Below are positions 18,735 through 27,751 of a stretch of DNA of 42,877 bases, piece by piece. The stretch is taken from the NCBI GenBank assembly GCA_013336525.1, contig JAAXTM010000013.1, positions 1 to 42,877 of the forward strand, written 5' to 3'. The position numbers and the translations under genes were made by a program. Within the stretch, counting starts at the first letter, position 1, and each line of letters begins with the position of its first letter. The notes under the pieces are model-generated. The model was not told the DNA's origin, did not search any database, and saw only the letters and a program-made list of their open reading frames with translations. The stretch comes from Geobacteraceae bacterium. Its GTDB lineage: Bacteria; Desulfobacterota; Desulfuromonadia; Geobacterales; Pseudopelobacteraceae.

Positions 18735-20180
18735 TCAACTCGGCAGAGCAGGCAGTTCCAATCCGGCCATCTGCTGAACCATGCGGACTACCTGACAGCT
18801 GTACCCGAATTCATTATCGTACCAGACATACAGGACACAACGGTTCCCTTCGGCGATTGTCGCAAGCGAATCTACGACACCGGCATGACGCGAACCGACA
18901 AAATCGCTTGATACTACTTCCGGTGAATTAGTAAAGTCAATCTGGTTCTGCAGCGGAGAATCAAGCGACATATTGCGCAGATAGCCGTTGATGGCTTCAA
19001 CGTCAACCGCATGCGCCAGTTCCAGATTCATAATGGCCAGAGAAACATTCGGGGTCGGTACACGGATCGCGTTCCCCGTCAACTTACCGGACAGTTCAGG
19101 AATGACCTTGGCAACCGCCTTGGCAGCTCCGGTTTCCGTAATAACCATATTCAGAGGGGCGCTGCGACCACGTCGGGATGCCTTGTGGTAATTGTCGATC
19201 AGGTTCTGGTCATTGGTGTATGAGTGGCAGGTTTCAAGGTGTCCGTGGACAATGCCAAAACGATCATTGATCGCCTTCATAATTGGAACGACTGCATTGG
19301 TTGTACAGCTGGCAGCAGAAAATATATTCTCCTGATCGGTGATCAGATTGTTGTTGATACCTGCAACAATATTGGGGATATCCCCCTTGCCGGGAGCGGT
19401 CAGGATGACCTTTGCAATGCCGGGAGCAAGCAAATGCCTTCCTAGACCGTCACGATCGCGCCACTTGCCGGTGTTATCAATCAGAATCGCATTGTTTATA
19501 CCATATTGAGTATAATCTACGTTTTCCGGAGCATCAGCGTAAATAATCCGGATCATATTACCATTGGCGATAATGGCGTTTTCTTCTTCATCAACGGTAA
19601 TAATACCATTAAACTGGCCATGAACGGAGTCCCGGCGCAGCAGGCTGGCGCGCTTAAGCAGGTCATCCGCCCCCCCCTTGCGTACAACAGCAGCCCTGAT
19701 CCTGAGTTTCTCGCCACTGCCTGACTTTTCAATCAGAATGCGGGCAAGCAGTCGGCCGATGCGGCCAAAGCCATACAGCACAATATCCTGAGGTTCCGCA
19801 CGCACCGCACCACGACCGGTATTGATGCTGGCAAGCTCATTCTTTATAAAATCATCAACTGACAATTTTCCGCCCGACTTTTGATACTGAATAGTTAATT
19901 TGCCAAGATCGACCCTCCCCGGAGCCAGGTCGAGCTTATCCATTGCCGCCAGTAACGGATAGGTTTCCATCACAGTAAGTTCTGTATCAAGAATCATACG
20001 GGCAAAGCGGTGTGCCTTCAAAATATCAATTACTGTACTATGCACCAGAGTTCGCCCATACAGGGTCAGAATTATATTATGGTCACGGTACAGACGGCCG
20101 ATGATAGGCAGCATCTGTTCGGCACATGTTTCATGGTTTTTCCACTCCTGCAAATAGTCATCCTGCTTTTGATGATTCAT
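18735..20180 (-). CDS. Glyceraldehyde-3-phosphate dehydrogenase-like protein, long form with N-terminal extension
   Basis: This 481-residue protein is much longer than the usual 330-340. About 130 extra N-terminal residues (MNHQKQDDYLQEW onward) are helical-looking and without a recognised domain. The Rossmann fold begins at VLYGFGRIGR (GFGRIGR 137-143). The catalytic cysteine is Cys292 in SAASCTTNAVVP, with His319 in HSYTNDQ. VPTPNVSLAIMNLEL and WYDNEFGYSCQVVRM complete the family set. Similar long GAPDHs occur in several proteobacteria; cofactor choice and direction are uncertain. AAGGAGA precedes the ATG. It lies 50 bp after the last Ehr subunit gene in the same direction, so co-transcription is possible, but a metabolic link is not shown. 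Confidence 0.85.
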   Translation of the reverse strand: MNHQKQDDYLQEWKNHETCAEQMLPIIGRLYRDHNIILTLYGRTLVHSTVIDILKAHRFARMILDTELTVMETYPLLAAMDKLDLAPGRVDLGKLTIQYQKSGGKLSVDDFIKNELASINTGRGAVRAEPQDIVLYGFGRIGRLLARILIEKSGSGEKLRIRAAVVRKGGADDLLKRASLLRRDSVHGQFNGIITVDEEENAIIANGNMIRIIYADAPENVDYTQYGINNAILIDNTGKWRDRDGLGRHLLAPGIAKVILTAPGKGDIPNIVAGINNNLITDQENIFSAASCTTNAVVPIMKAINDRFGIVHGHLETCHSYTNDQNLIDNYHKASRRGRSAPLNMVITETGAAKAVAKVIPELSGKLTGNAIRVPTPNVSLAIMNLELAHAVDVEAINGYLRNMSLDSPLQNQIDFTNSPEVVSSDFVGSRHAGVVDSLATIAEGNRCVLYVWYDNEFGYSCQVVRMVQQMAGLELPALPS

Positions 20181-20230
20181 ACTTCTCTCCTTGGTAAAAT
20201 TGTTGCTGCATCGATATATCTAAAAAAACA

Positions 20231-20992
20231 TCAATCTTTAACACGACCGACCAATCGTAGCAACCCATCCAGAATGGTCAGAGGGCTGGGAGGGCAGCCG
20301 GGAATATAAAGATCTACCGGCACGAGACCATCTGTGCCGTTATGTACTTCGGCGTGATCCTTGAACGGGCCTCCGTTGATCGCACAGGCACCGGCAACTA
20401 TTACCAGCTTGGGCTCCGGAATCGCCGCATAGGTATCAAGCAAAGCCAGACGCATGTTTTCAGATACAGGCCCGGTCACAAACAGACCGTCAGCATGGCG
20501 CGGGCTGGCAACAAACTGGATGCCGAAACGTCCCAGATCCCAACCGATCGTGGAGAGCACATTAGTATCTGCCTCGCAGGCATTACAGCCACCGGCACTT
20601 ACCTCGCGCAATTTCAGGGATCGTCCGAACAGACAAAGCAGTTCCCCTTCCAACGCCCCTCCCGGCTGGTACTCCTCGCCAGCGGCCACCGTCAAGCCGT
20701 TGCGACTGCGGCTCGAAAGACGGGCATCTGATGAAAACGAGATAGCGTCATGAGGACACGCTGCGGCGCAGTCACCACAGAAAAGACATTTACCCATATC
20801 CAGCGTCAGACGCCCGGAAGCTGAAATCGCTCCATATGGGCAGGCAGCGGCGCAGGCGAGGCACCCGTCATCACATCGGGAAGCATCCAGCAGCGGCAGG
20901 CCGCGAAAGCGTGGCGGCAGAGGCAGCGGCGCGTCAGGATATGCAAAAGTGCGATGCTTCTGACGGAAGCGTGTAAGAATGGCTTTTAGCAT
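20231..20992 (-). CDS. Ehr-type complex: ferredoxin/small-subunit fusion (HyfH-HyfI-like)
   Basis: This 253-residue protein has two parts. Residues 1-95 carry two [4Fe-4S] motifs: an unusual C-x3-C-x2-C-x3-CP (Cys40, 44, 47, 51) and a canonical CxxCxxCxxxCP (Cys69, 72, 75, 79). Residues 115-253 match the NuoB/HyfI small subunit, with all four cluster ligands (Cys136 and Cys139 in GGCNACEAD, Cys203 in GACA, Cys233 in GCPPSP). In group 4 hydrogenases and complex I these are usually separate polypeptides (HyfH/NuoI and HyfI/NuoB). The fused form would carry electrons from a soluble donor to the cluster beside the large subunit. It is encoded 12 bp after the HyfG-like gene and is the last core subunit of the operon. 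Confidence 0.88.
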   Translation of the reverse strand: MLKAILTRFRQKHRTFAYPDAPLPLPPRFRGLPLLDASRCDDGCLACAAACPYGAISASGRLTLDMGKCLFCGDCAAACPHDAISFSSDARLSSRSRNGLTVAAGEEYQPGGALEGELLCLFGRSLKLREVSAGGCNACEADTNVLSTIGWDLGRFGIQFVASPRHADGLFVTGPVSENMRLALLDTYAAIPEPKLVIVAGACAINGGPFKDHAEVHNGTDGLVPVDLYIPGCPPSPLTILDGLLRLVGRVKD

Positions 20993-21004
20993 ACATGCTC
21001 CAAT

Positions 21005-22528
21005 TTATAAATCAAATCCACAATACGACAGATTAAAACTCTTGTTACAGAGCGGAAAATCAGATATTTGCTGATTTCGCAGGGCTAGCGCCAGACCATT
21101 CCAGTTATGAAACGACGGATCTACGATCTTGTAGCGCTCAAAAAGCCCCTGACCATCAGTCAGTGCAACATGGCATATTTCACCACGCCACCCCTCGGTC
21201 AGCGCAACGGCACAACTATCCGGTGCAATATCCTTCATCTGGTTACGATAGCCGCCGCCGCGCGGCAAATGTCGTATCTGTTCATCGATAAAATCAAGTG
21301 AGCGCTCGGCCTCCAGCCAACGCAGATGTGTGCGGGCAGCTACGTCGCAGGAAGTGGCGGTGACCACCGGTATCTGGCTAATGCGGAATATTCCGAAGGG
21401 ATGATCTCGCCGGACATCGCGGTTTAGTCCGCACGCCCTGGCGGGAGGCCCGACGAGGCCGATCTCACGGGCGTCCGCTTTCGTAATCGCACCGGTTTCT
21501 TCAAGCCTCGCCATAACCGAAGGGGTATCCCAGAGGAGCTGGACAGCTCCGGCAAGATCGGCCCGCGCAGACTGAAGACGCTTGTACAGCTCCTCCGCAA
21601 TAGCGGCATCGCAATCGTAACCGATCCCACCCGGTCTGAGCAGGCCGCGGCCGAAACGACTGCCGCACAGCAGGGCGGTCATATTGAGAAAATCTCCACG
21701 AATCCGGCCGCAGAATGATGCGGTTGGCAGGTAACCGACATCCCCGGCTATCGCTCCCAGATCTCCGGTATGATTGGCTAATCTTTCCAGCTCGAGGGCG
21801 ATTCCACGTACTGTCTCAGCCCGTGGTGATGCAAAGACTCCGGCCAGAGACTCCATATTCATGCAATACGCCTGCCCGTGGCCAGCCGTTGTATCACCGG
21901 CTATTGTTTCCATCTGGTGCATGGTACGGTGGGTCGGCCCTCCGATCAGCGCTCTTTCAATGCCCCGATGCTGAAACCCGAGTGCTATTTCCAGATGATA
22001 TACCTCTTCGCCGTGGCACTGAAAGCGGAAGTGCCCCGGTTCAATGATCCCGGCATGCACCGGGCCGACCGCGACCTCATGAACTTCATCCCCTTCAACG
22101 CGGTAGAAATCCATTACTCCGGGAAGCAGACCACCGCCATCACTTCCGCTCCAGAAGCCCTCTCCTTCGCAGAGCGGCTTTTGAAAACGAACCGGCTTGA
22201 ACCAGGGGTGCCCTTCCGGACGGGTCAGACACTGTTCGGCTATCTCGCGTTCAAACAGGTGCAGCTGCGGACAGACGGCAGCCAGCGAAGGGAAGGAGCG
22301 GCCTACCGATGTAGAAACAATTCCGAGCTTGCTGCTGCCGGCCCGGGCAGACATGATGCAGTACAGAGTCGCCCCGGCAGCATGCGGAACACCAAAATAG
22401 GAACAGGCCCTCCAGCCCGCAGCAATCGAATCAAGAATCCCCTGAAAAAAGGTATCGTTATCCGGCGTTGGTATTTCATTTCGAGCAAATGAGGTACCGT
22501 TATAAAAAGTTTTCATACCGAAGCTCAT
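21005..22528 (-). CDS. Ehr-type complex: large subunit (HyfG/NuoCD-like) without NiFe ligands
   Basis: This 507-residue protein begins at the ATG of an ATGA overlap with the HyfF-like gene, with GGAGGT 6 bases upstream. Residues 1-115 resemble the NuoC-like arm; 150-507 resemble the NuoD/hydrogenase large subunit (VGPVHAGIIEPGHFRF, GEEVYHLEIALGFQHRGIE, DEQIRHLPRG). The two CxxC pairs that hold the NiFe site in real hydrogenases are absent. The first site reads IAGDTTAGHG (209-218) and the second reads DPSFHNW (470-476) where DPCxxC is expected. The protein therefore cannot bind NiFe in the known way and belongs with the Ehr group that stands between complex I and group 4 hydrogenases. Its electron acceptor is unknown. 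Confidence 0.9.
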   Translation of the reverse strand: MSFGMKTFYNGTSFARNEIPTPDNDTFFQGILDSIAAGWRACSYFGVPHAAGATLYCIMSARAGSSKLGIVSTSVGRSFPSLAAVCPQLHLFEREIAEQCLTRPEGHPWFKPVRFQKPLCEGEGFWSGSDGGGLLPGVMDFYRVEGDEVHEVAVGPVHAGIIEPGHFRFQCHGEEVYHLEIALGFQHRGIERALIGGPTHRTMHQMETIAGDTTAGHGQAYCMNMESLAGVFASPRAETVRGIALELERLANHTGDLGAIAGDVGYLPTASFCGRIRGDFLNMTALLCGSRFGRGLLRPGGIGYDCDAAIAEELYKRLQSARADLAGAVQLLWDTPSVMARLEETGAITKADAREIGLVGPPARACGLNRDVRRDHPFGIFRISQIPVVTATSCDVAARTHLRWLEAERSLDFIDEQIRHLPRGGGYRNQMKDIAPDSCAVALTEGWRGEICHVALTDGQGLFERYKIVDPSFHNWNGLALALRNQQISDFPLCNKSFNLSYCGFDL

Positions 22529-23958
22529 TGATGTACCTCCAGAAGCGCTGCTGCATCCTGCAACAAGGTCATCAGAGGTGCAGGCATCCAAATTCCGAGC
22601 AGAAACACCAGCAGCAAGAGGATCAATGGTGGCCCGACCGTCCCGACTGTATCGCGATACGAAGTTGTCTCGCTGTCAACCGGGGCTTCACCCATTACCA
22701 TCGGCAGGACCGTCATCGCCATGCCGATAAAAATGACTGTCAGCGAAATAAGAAAAATCAAACCTATCAGCATGCGCCCCTGAATAAAGGTGCTGCTGAT
22801 AATGGTAAATTCACTGATAAAGGGGGCAAAGGGGGGTGACCCGGTGATGGCTATGAATCCGGCAAGAAAGAGCCCTCCCGACCAGGGGAGGCGGCGCAGA
22901 GCGCCACGCACATGATCAGTGCTTTTACTGTTGTATGAACGATGAATGTTGCCGGATGACAGGAACAGTACCCCTTTGGTCAGGCCGTTGGCGAGAATAT
23001 GGAACAGTGCGCCGAATATTGCCTTGCCCCCCAGACCGAGAGCTACCGCCATTATGCCGACATGCTCAACGCTGGAATACGCCAACATCCGCTTGAAATC
23101 GGCCTGACGGGCCATGAAGATCGCAGCCATGATCATCGAAAACAGACCCATAACAATCAGGGCATTTTGAAAAAACAGTATCTCTTTGGTAGCCAGGCAA
23201 AGTTGATAAATACGTAAGAGGGCCAGAAAAGCCAGATTAACCAAACCGCCTGCCAACAGGGCGCCAACCAGACCGGGAGCCTCGCCATAGGCATCCGGCT
23301 TCCAGGTATGGAGCGGAGCCAGCCCCATCTTGGTGCCAAAACCGACCAAAAGAAAGACAAATGCAGCATGAACCCAGCCGGAGGAAAGCTTGGCTGCATC
23401 CCGGATAAGATCATCGAGCAGCAGTGACGGCTCAACTCTGGCAACAATCGTGGCGTATGCGAGAAAATAGAGACCGATCAGAGCAAGAGCGACCCCGACA
23501 GAGCAGATCAGCAGGTATTTCCAGGTTGCCTCGATCGAGCGGGCATTGCGGTTGAAATAAATCAGCGGTGCCATGGATATTGTAGTTGTTTCAAGCGCAA
23601 CCCACATCAGTCCCAGATGGTGGGTAATGGTCACCAGCGAGGCGGCCGACAGACAGACCAGCAGAGCGACGCAGAGTACCCGGTTGGAGCGTTCACGGCG
23701 ATAGTAAAGGTAGCCGATCGAGTAAACAGCACAGGCCAGAAAGAGAATGCTGGTGCTTAGCAGAACGATTTTACCGAGCGCATCCAGACAGAACCAACCG
23801 TCCGGAGACACTGGCGGGGTGGATGAAAGCATCTGAATTGTAAGGCCCAGATGTGCAAGGGCAAAGAGCGCCAGAACCTTGGGGCGCAGTCGGTCGTAGG
23901 GGATCAGCCAGGTTATGGCGGCTCCGATGAGCGGGAGTAAGATCAGGGCGGCAAACAT
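22525..23958 (-). CDS. Ehr-type complex: HyfF/NuoN-like proton-channel subunit
   Basis: This 477-residue polytopic membrane protein of about 14 helices belongs to the MrpD/NuoN/NuoL antiporter-like family. Key charged residues lie at the expected places: Glu123 in MWVALETTT and Lys210 in LVGFGTKMGLAPLHTWKPDAYGEAPG. MLAYSSVEHVGIMAVALG and LTKGVLFLSSGNI are also typical. The APLHTW-KPDAYGEAP version of the broken-helix motif separates it from the two HyfB-like subunits of the same operon (PLHIW-LPSAHANAPSH). It probably translocates protons. The ATG follows the HyfE-like stop by 3 bp, and its end overlaps the large-subunit gene. Confidence 0.9.
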   Translation of the reverse strand: MFAALILLPLIGAAITWLIPYDRLRPKVLALFALAHLGLTIQMLSSTPPVSPDGWFCLDALGKIVLLSTSILFLACAVYSIGYLYYRRERSNRVLCVALLVCLSAASLVTITHHLGLMWVALETTTISMAPLIYFNRNARSIEATWKYLLICSVGVALALIGLYFLAYATIVARVEPSLLLDDLIRDAAKLSSGWVHAAFVFLLVGFGTKMGLAPLHTWKPDAYGEAPGLVGALLAGGLVNLAFLALLRIYQLCLATKEILFFQNALIVMGLFSMIMAAIFMARQADFKRMLAYSSVEHVGIMAVALGLGGKAIFGALFHILANGLTKGVLFLSSGNIHRSYNSKSTDHVRGALRRLPWSGGLFLAGFIAITGSPPFAPFISEFTIISSTFIQGRMLIGLIFLISLTVIFIGMAMTVLPMVMGEAPVDSETTSYRDTVGTVGPPLILLLLVFLLGIWMPAPLMTLLQDAAALLEVHQ

Positions 23959-23961
23959 GGA

Positions 23962-24603
23962 CTACTCCTCTTTCAGTGAGGTCAGGCGAGAGGTATCAAG
24001 CGAGGAGAACTCACGACTGATCTGGTTGATAACGATCCCCATCACGAAGGTGCCAACTAACAGATCAAGCAGGGCGCCCACTTCAACCATGATCGGCATC
24101 GCCTCCGCCAGCAGCAGGCCGAAAATAAAAATACCGTTCTCAAGGACAAGATACCCGATAACCTGTGAAATCGCCTTGCGGCGTGTCGTCAGAACCAGAA
24201 AACCGGTCATCATAGTGGCGATCGATGCCGGGACGAACATGAAATTCTGGTGCTCCGGCAGCATAGGCAACCTGCCGGCAAAACCAAATGAAAGGGCGGT
24301 AAAGACCGCTCCGAGCAGCAGAGTCGGCACATATCCCAGAAACGGTTCAACTTCGCGCTTGATCTCGGCGGAACGGACAGCACGAACCAGCAGAAGGGGG
24401 ATTACAAACCCCTTGACCGTAATAATAACGACCGTAATCCCCACCAGATGCCAGGAGAAGGGATGGATCAATCCTGGCAGAATCCCCAGGATAACCCCCT
24501 GGACGGCCACTGCACGAATCGAAAAAATCAGACGACTGGTGCCGAGCAAGATAAAGTTGATCAGCAGTACCAGAACAAGAAGTTGATCGGCCAAAGAAAT
24601 CAT
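23962..24603 (-). CDS. Ehr-type complex: HyfE/NuoK-like membrane subunit
   Basis: This 213-residue protein is nearly all hydrophobic, with about six helices. The order in the operon (after HyfC, before HyfF) and the central segment KAISQVIGYLVLENGIFIFG, which matches the NuoK/MnhC-type GYL-LENG pattern, identify it as HyfE-like. HyfE is a longer relative of NuoK and forms part of the proton path at the core of the membrane arm. It is 4 bp downstream of the HyfC-like gene. Confidence 0.87.
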   Translation of the reverse strand: MISLADQLLVLVLLINFILLGTSRLIFSIRAVAVQGVILGILPGLIHPFSWHLVGITVVIITVKGFVIPLLLVRAVRSAEIKREVEPFLGYVPTLLLGAVFTALSFGFAGRLPMLPEHQNFMFVPASIATMMTGFLVLTTRRKAISQVIGYLVLENGIFIFGLLLAEAMPIMVEVGALLDLLVGTFVMGIVINQISREFSSLDTSRLTSLKEE

Positions 24604-24607
24604 CGCG

Positions 24608-25531
24608 TCACCTTATGACCAGCAGAGTTGAGAACGCTGCCAGTATTGTAGCGCCAACCAGCAGTTGTGGAATGCGAATGAGTCGTAGACGCGCCATAAC
24701 CGACTCAACTATGCCAATAACGACCGCCAGTTCCAGCATCGAGATGATAAAAAGTCCCCAATCAAGATATGGATTTCCGGTCGCATAAGGCAGTGCCAGA
24801 TGGACAAAAAAGGCCCCCAGCACAAACAGTTTGAGTGCTGCTGCATACTGGATGATCCCAAAAGCGGGGCCGCTGTGGTCAAGCACCATTACCTCATGGA
24901 TCATGGTCAGTTCCAGGTGTGTATTGGGGTCATCGAAAGGGATACGGCAATTTTCAGCAAGCAGCACGACAAACATCCCTCCGACCAGGAGGAGCAGAGC
25001 TGCACCGTTGTTCAGCCATACTCCGAAGCTGATATTGACGAGCATATTTGAGAGGGAATATGAGCCGGACAATCGCGACAGTGTGATCAGGGCAAAAAAG
25101 AGGGTCGGTTCGGCCAGACAGGAGAAGGTCGCCTCACGAGCGGATCCCATCCCTTCAAAGCTCGAGCCGGTATCAAGCGCGGCTGACATCGTAAAAAAGC
25201 GCCCCAGTGCAAAAAGATAGGCGTACAGGATCATGTCGCCGTCAAAAGAGATCGGAGACTGGTGCGCACCAAAAGGAATCAGCAGTGCAGCTACCGCTGT
25301 TGTTGCCAGGGCAACAATAGGCCCGGCACGAAAGACCCAGCTTGTTGTCGTGCTGAATACAGTCCCTTTTTGCAGCAGACGGATGATGTCATAGTAAGGC
25401 TGGAAAAACGGCGCACCGACTCTCCCGGCAAACGCCGCCTTCGTCTTGCCGATTACCCCCAACAGCAGCGGCGGCATAACCAGCGCCAGAAAAATATGGA
25501 TGGTGCCGTTAATGACAGTAATGTTCGTCAT
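24608..25531 (-). CDS. Ehr-type complex: HyfC/NuoH-like membrane anchor subunit
   Basis: This 307-residue protein has about eight helices. Conserved loops are GRVGAPFFQPYYDIIRLLQK (37-56), DTGSSFEGMGSAREATFS (120-137) and the acidic ENCRIPFDDPNTHLELTMIHEVM (193-215). All are hallmarks of the NuoH/HyfC family, which joins the Fe-S arm to the proton-pumping membrane arm. I chose the ATG at 25531, preceded by GGGGAG; an upstream in-frame ATG at 25624 would add 31 cysteine-rich residues unlike the family and overlap the HyfB-like gene. It is 22 bp after the second HyfB-like gene. Confidence 0.9.
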   Translation of the reverse strand: MTNITVINGTIHIFLALVMPPLLLGVIGKTKAAFAGRVGAPFFQPYYDIIRLLQKGTVFSTTTSWVFRAGPIVALATTAVAALLIPFGAHQSPISFDGDMILYAYLFALGRFFTMSAALDTGSSFEGMGSAREATFSCLAEPTLFFALITLSRLSGSYSLSNMLVNISFGVWLNNGAALLLLVGGMFVVLLAENCRIPFDDPNTHLELTMIHEVMVLDHSGPAFGIIQYAAALKLFVLGAFFVHLALPYATGNPYLDWGLFIISMLELAVVIGIVESVMARLRLIRIPQLLVGATILAAFSTLLVIR

Positions 25532-25553
25532 ATCAATTCTCCCCGGGCCACTT

Positions 25554-27551
25554 TCAGTGAGCCCATAACATAAAAATAAAGAGGGTGACGAAGATATACA
25601 ACATGTACAAATGCATCTGACCATGCTGCAGACGCCTTAAAAAGGCAAACGATACACCGGCAATAGTAAACAGCGGCACAATGATCCGCTCCAGAATTGT
25701 TTCCGTAGGAGCTTCGCAGCAGTGCGCTGCACCTGGAAAAAGACCGGCCAACTTCGGGCGACTGATCCGCTGGCGCATAATGCCATTGAACACCGAAACG
25801 GCAAGCTCGGAAAACGATGACGCACCGTACTGTACCCGCGCAGTCCCGCGCTGATAACCGCACCCCCAGGTTGGCGCAGAGGTTACCCCTGATTTCCCCA
25901 GCCGCCACATCCAGAGCAGCGCCGCAAGGGCGGCAGCAGCCAGCAGCAAACCCCCGGAAACAGATAGCCAGCCCATGATAACGCCGTACTCTGCTGCAAG
26001 CCCGGTTGACGCGAGCTCTGGATAGAATGATGTCATAGCCGGTGAAACCAGATGCAGCCCCAGCTGCGGGGCGACCCCTATCAGCAGGCATAACAGCGCA
26101 AAAAATGCCATCGGCACCAGCATCGTCAAACCTGCTTCGTGTGGATGAACCGCAGCTGAACTGCGGGGAGTACCAAGGAACACCGAGCTGTAGAGCTTGG
26201 TAAACGCAATCACGGCCAGTCCGCCGACCAGTGCCAGCAAAGGGGCAAGAAGCACCAGATAGACCAGGCTGTCCGCATTGAGCTGCCGGAACAATCCGAG
26301 ATACAGCAGAAATTCACTGACAAAACCGTTCAGAGGGGGGATACCGCAGATGGCAACAGATCCGATCATGAAAAGCAGTGCTACACGCGGCATGCCTTTT
26401 CCAAGACCACCCATCAGGTTCATCTCACGTGTTCCGGTGGCATGAATTACTACCCCGGAGCCGAGGAACAGCAATGGTTTAAAAAAACTGTGATTAAGAA
26501 TATGGAGAAGAGCACCCGCCAGACCGAGATAAACCAACGTGGTATTGTGGCTGGAGACTCCAATCAAAGCGACTCCAATTCCGGTGGTAATTATACCGAC
26601 ATTCTCGATGCTGCTGCAGGCGAGCAGGCGCTTCATATCACGCTGGGCAACCGCAAAGGCGATTCCAAACAGCGCTGAAGTGATTCCGGCAACCGTCAGC
26701 ACCGTGCCCCAGAGCAGAGGAGGATCGTAAAAATAGGTCAGCGTGCGAAAGATGCCATACAGCCCCATCTTCAGCATGACGCCGGACATCAGCGCCGAAA
26801 CGTGGCTTGGTGCATTGGCGTGAGCCGAGGGGAGCCAGATGTGCATCGGCATGATGCCGGCTTTTGCACCAAAACCGATAAATGCCGAAAGCGCAATAAG
26901 TGAGGCAAACGGAGAAAGTGCCGAAAACGAGCCGGCAGCAGGCAGCAGAAAAGATCCGGTTTGAGCGGCCAACAGAGAAAAATAAACAAACAGTGCCGCT
27001 GTGCCGACGTGAGTTGCAATCAGATATACTATTCCTGCTCGCCTGACGTCCTCCCTTTCATGCTCGGTAACCAGCAGAAAGTAGGCCGAAAGCGCCATAA
27101 TCTCCCACACCATAATAAAAAATACGCCATTCCTGGCCATCAGCAGAATCGCCATCGATGATGACAGCAGGCCATAGAAAAAAGTTAAGCCGCGTTCGGT
27201 AGTGTGATGTTCGGCAGCGGGCCAGTACCCCAGAGCAAAGAGAGAACCGGCGGCAGACACCAGAAAGACCGGGAGCAGAAAGAACGCAGAAAGGGGATCG
27301 ATGACAAGATCGCAGGGACCAAACGGTAGATTCCACTGGAGAACATAGGTGGCAGTTGTATGGCTGAAGAGGAGCAACAGGGAGGCCGCTACACCGGCCA
27401 GTGAGGCAGGAATAGTAACAAGCGCTGATAGAATCTGGCCGGAGCCAGGTTTTCGCAGGAACAGGCCGGGGATGCCGGCACAGCCGAGAACAAGCGCAGC
27501 GACCAGCGCCACGAGCGCAGGGTCAAAGGCTCCCTGCAGAGCGGAATACAT
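25554..27551 (-). CDS. Ehr-type complex: second HyfB/NuoL-like proton-channel subunit
   Basis: This protein of about 665 residues begins at the ATG at 27551, which has AAGGAG 8-9 bases upstream; an in-frame ATG at 27650 lacks one. It is a polytopic antiporter-like protein with Glu150 in MVWEIMALSAY, Lys230 in GFGAKAGIMPMHIWLPSAHANAPSHVSALMSGV and Lys261. It has DMKRLLACSSIENVGI, KPLLFLGSGVVIHATGTREMNLMGG and a C-terminal extension with WGCGYQRGTARVQYGASSFSEL, as in HyfB. It is clearly paralogous to the subunit at 28855-30864; the shared motifs are nearly identical. Two HyfB-like plus one HyfF-like subunit give three candidate proton channels. A 200-bp gap separates it from the carbonic-anhydrase-like gene upstream. 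Confidence 0.9.
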   Translation of the reverse strand: MYSALQGAFDPALVALVAALVLGCAGIPGLFLRKPGSGQILSALVTIPASLAGVAASLLLLFSHTTATYVLQWNLPFGPCDLVIDPLSAFFLLPVFLVSAAGSLFALGYWPAAEHHTTERGLTFFYGLLSSSMAILLMARNGVFFIMVWEIMALSAYFLLVTEHEREDVRRAGIVYLIATHVGTAALFVYFSLLAAQTGSFLLPAAGSFSALSPFASLIALSAFIGFGAKAGIMPMHIWLPSAHANAPSHVSALMSGVMLKMGLYGIFRTLTYFYDPPLLWGTVLTVAGITSALFGIAFAVAQRDMKRLLACSSIENVGIITTGIGVALIGVSSHNTTLVYLGLAGALLHILNHSFFKPLLFLGSGVVIHATGTREMNLMGGLGKGMPRVALLFMIGSVAICGIPPLNGFVSEFLLYLGLFRQLNADSLVYLVLLAPLLALVGGLAVIAFTKLYSSVFLGTPRSSAAVHPHEAGLTMLVPMAFFALLCLLIGVAPQLGLHLVSPAMTSFYPELASTGLAAEYGVIMGWLSVSGGLLLAAAALAALLWMWRLGKSGVTSAPTWGCGYQRGTARVQYGASSFSELAVSVFNGIMRQRISRPKLAGLFPGAAHCCEAPTETILERIIVPLFTIAGVSFAFLRRLQHGQMHLYMLYIFVTLFIFMLWAH

Positions 27552-27627
27552 AAAAAGAGCTCCTTGGAGATTGTTCTGAACAGGTAAAAAGCGGGTGACG
27601 GGCAACCGCTCATTCCAACCGCTGGGG

Positions 27628-27657
27628 ATAGTGAACCTCAAGACATGCACGTGTCAA
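27628..27657 (-). promoter_or_regulatory. Putative internal promoter of the Ehr gene cluster
   Basis: On the minus strand TTGACA (27657-27652) and CACTAT (27633-27628) are 18 bp apart, about 75 bp before the ATG at 27551. This sits in the only sizable gap (27552-27751) of the cluster and could allow the downstream subunits to be made without the upstream three genes. I saw no terminator after the carbonic-anhydrase-like gene. Confidence 0.4.
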
Positions 27658-27751
27658 TAAAAAAACAGTGTTGTAATAAGAGACTATTTGTTATTCCGGT
27701 GCAGGATACACTGAATCGTAATACCGGTAATCCCGCGACCGGCTGACCTGC

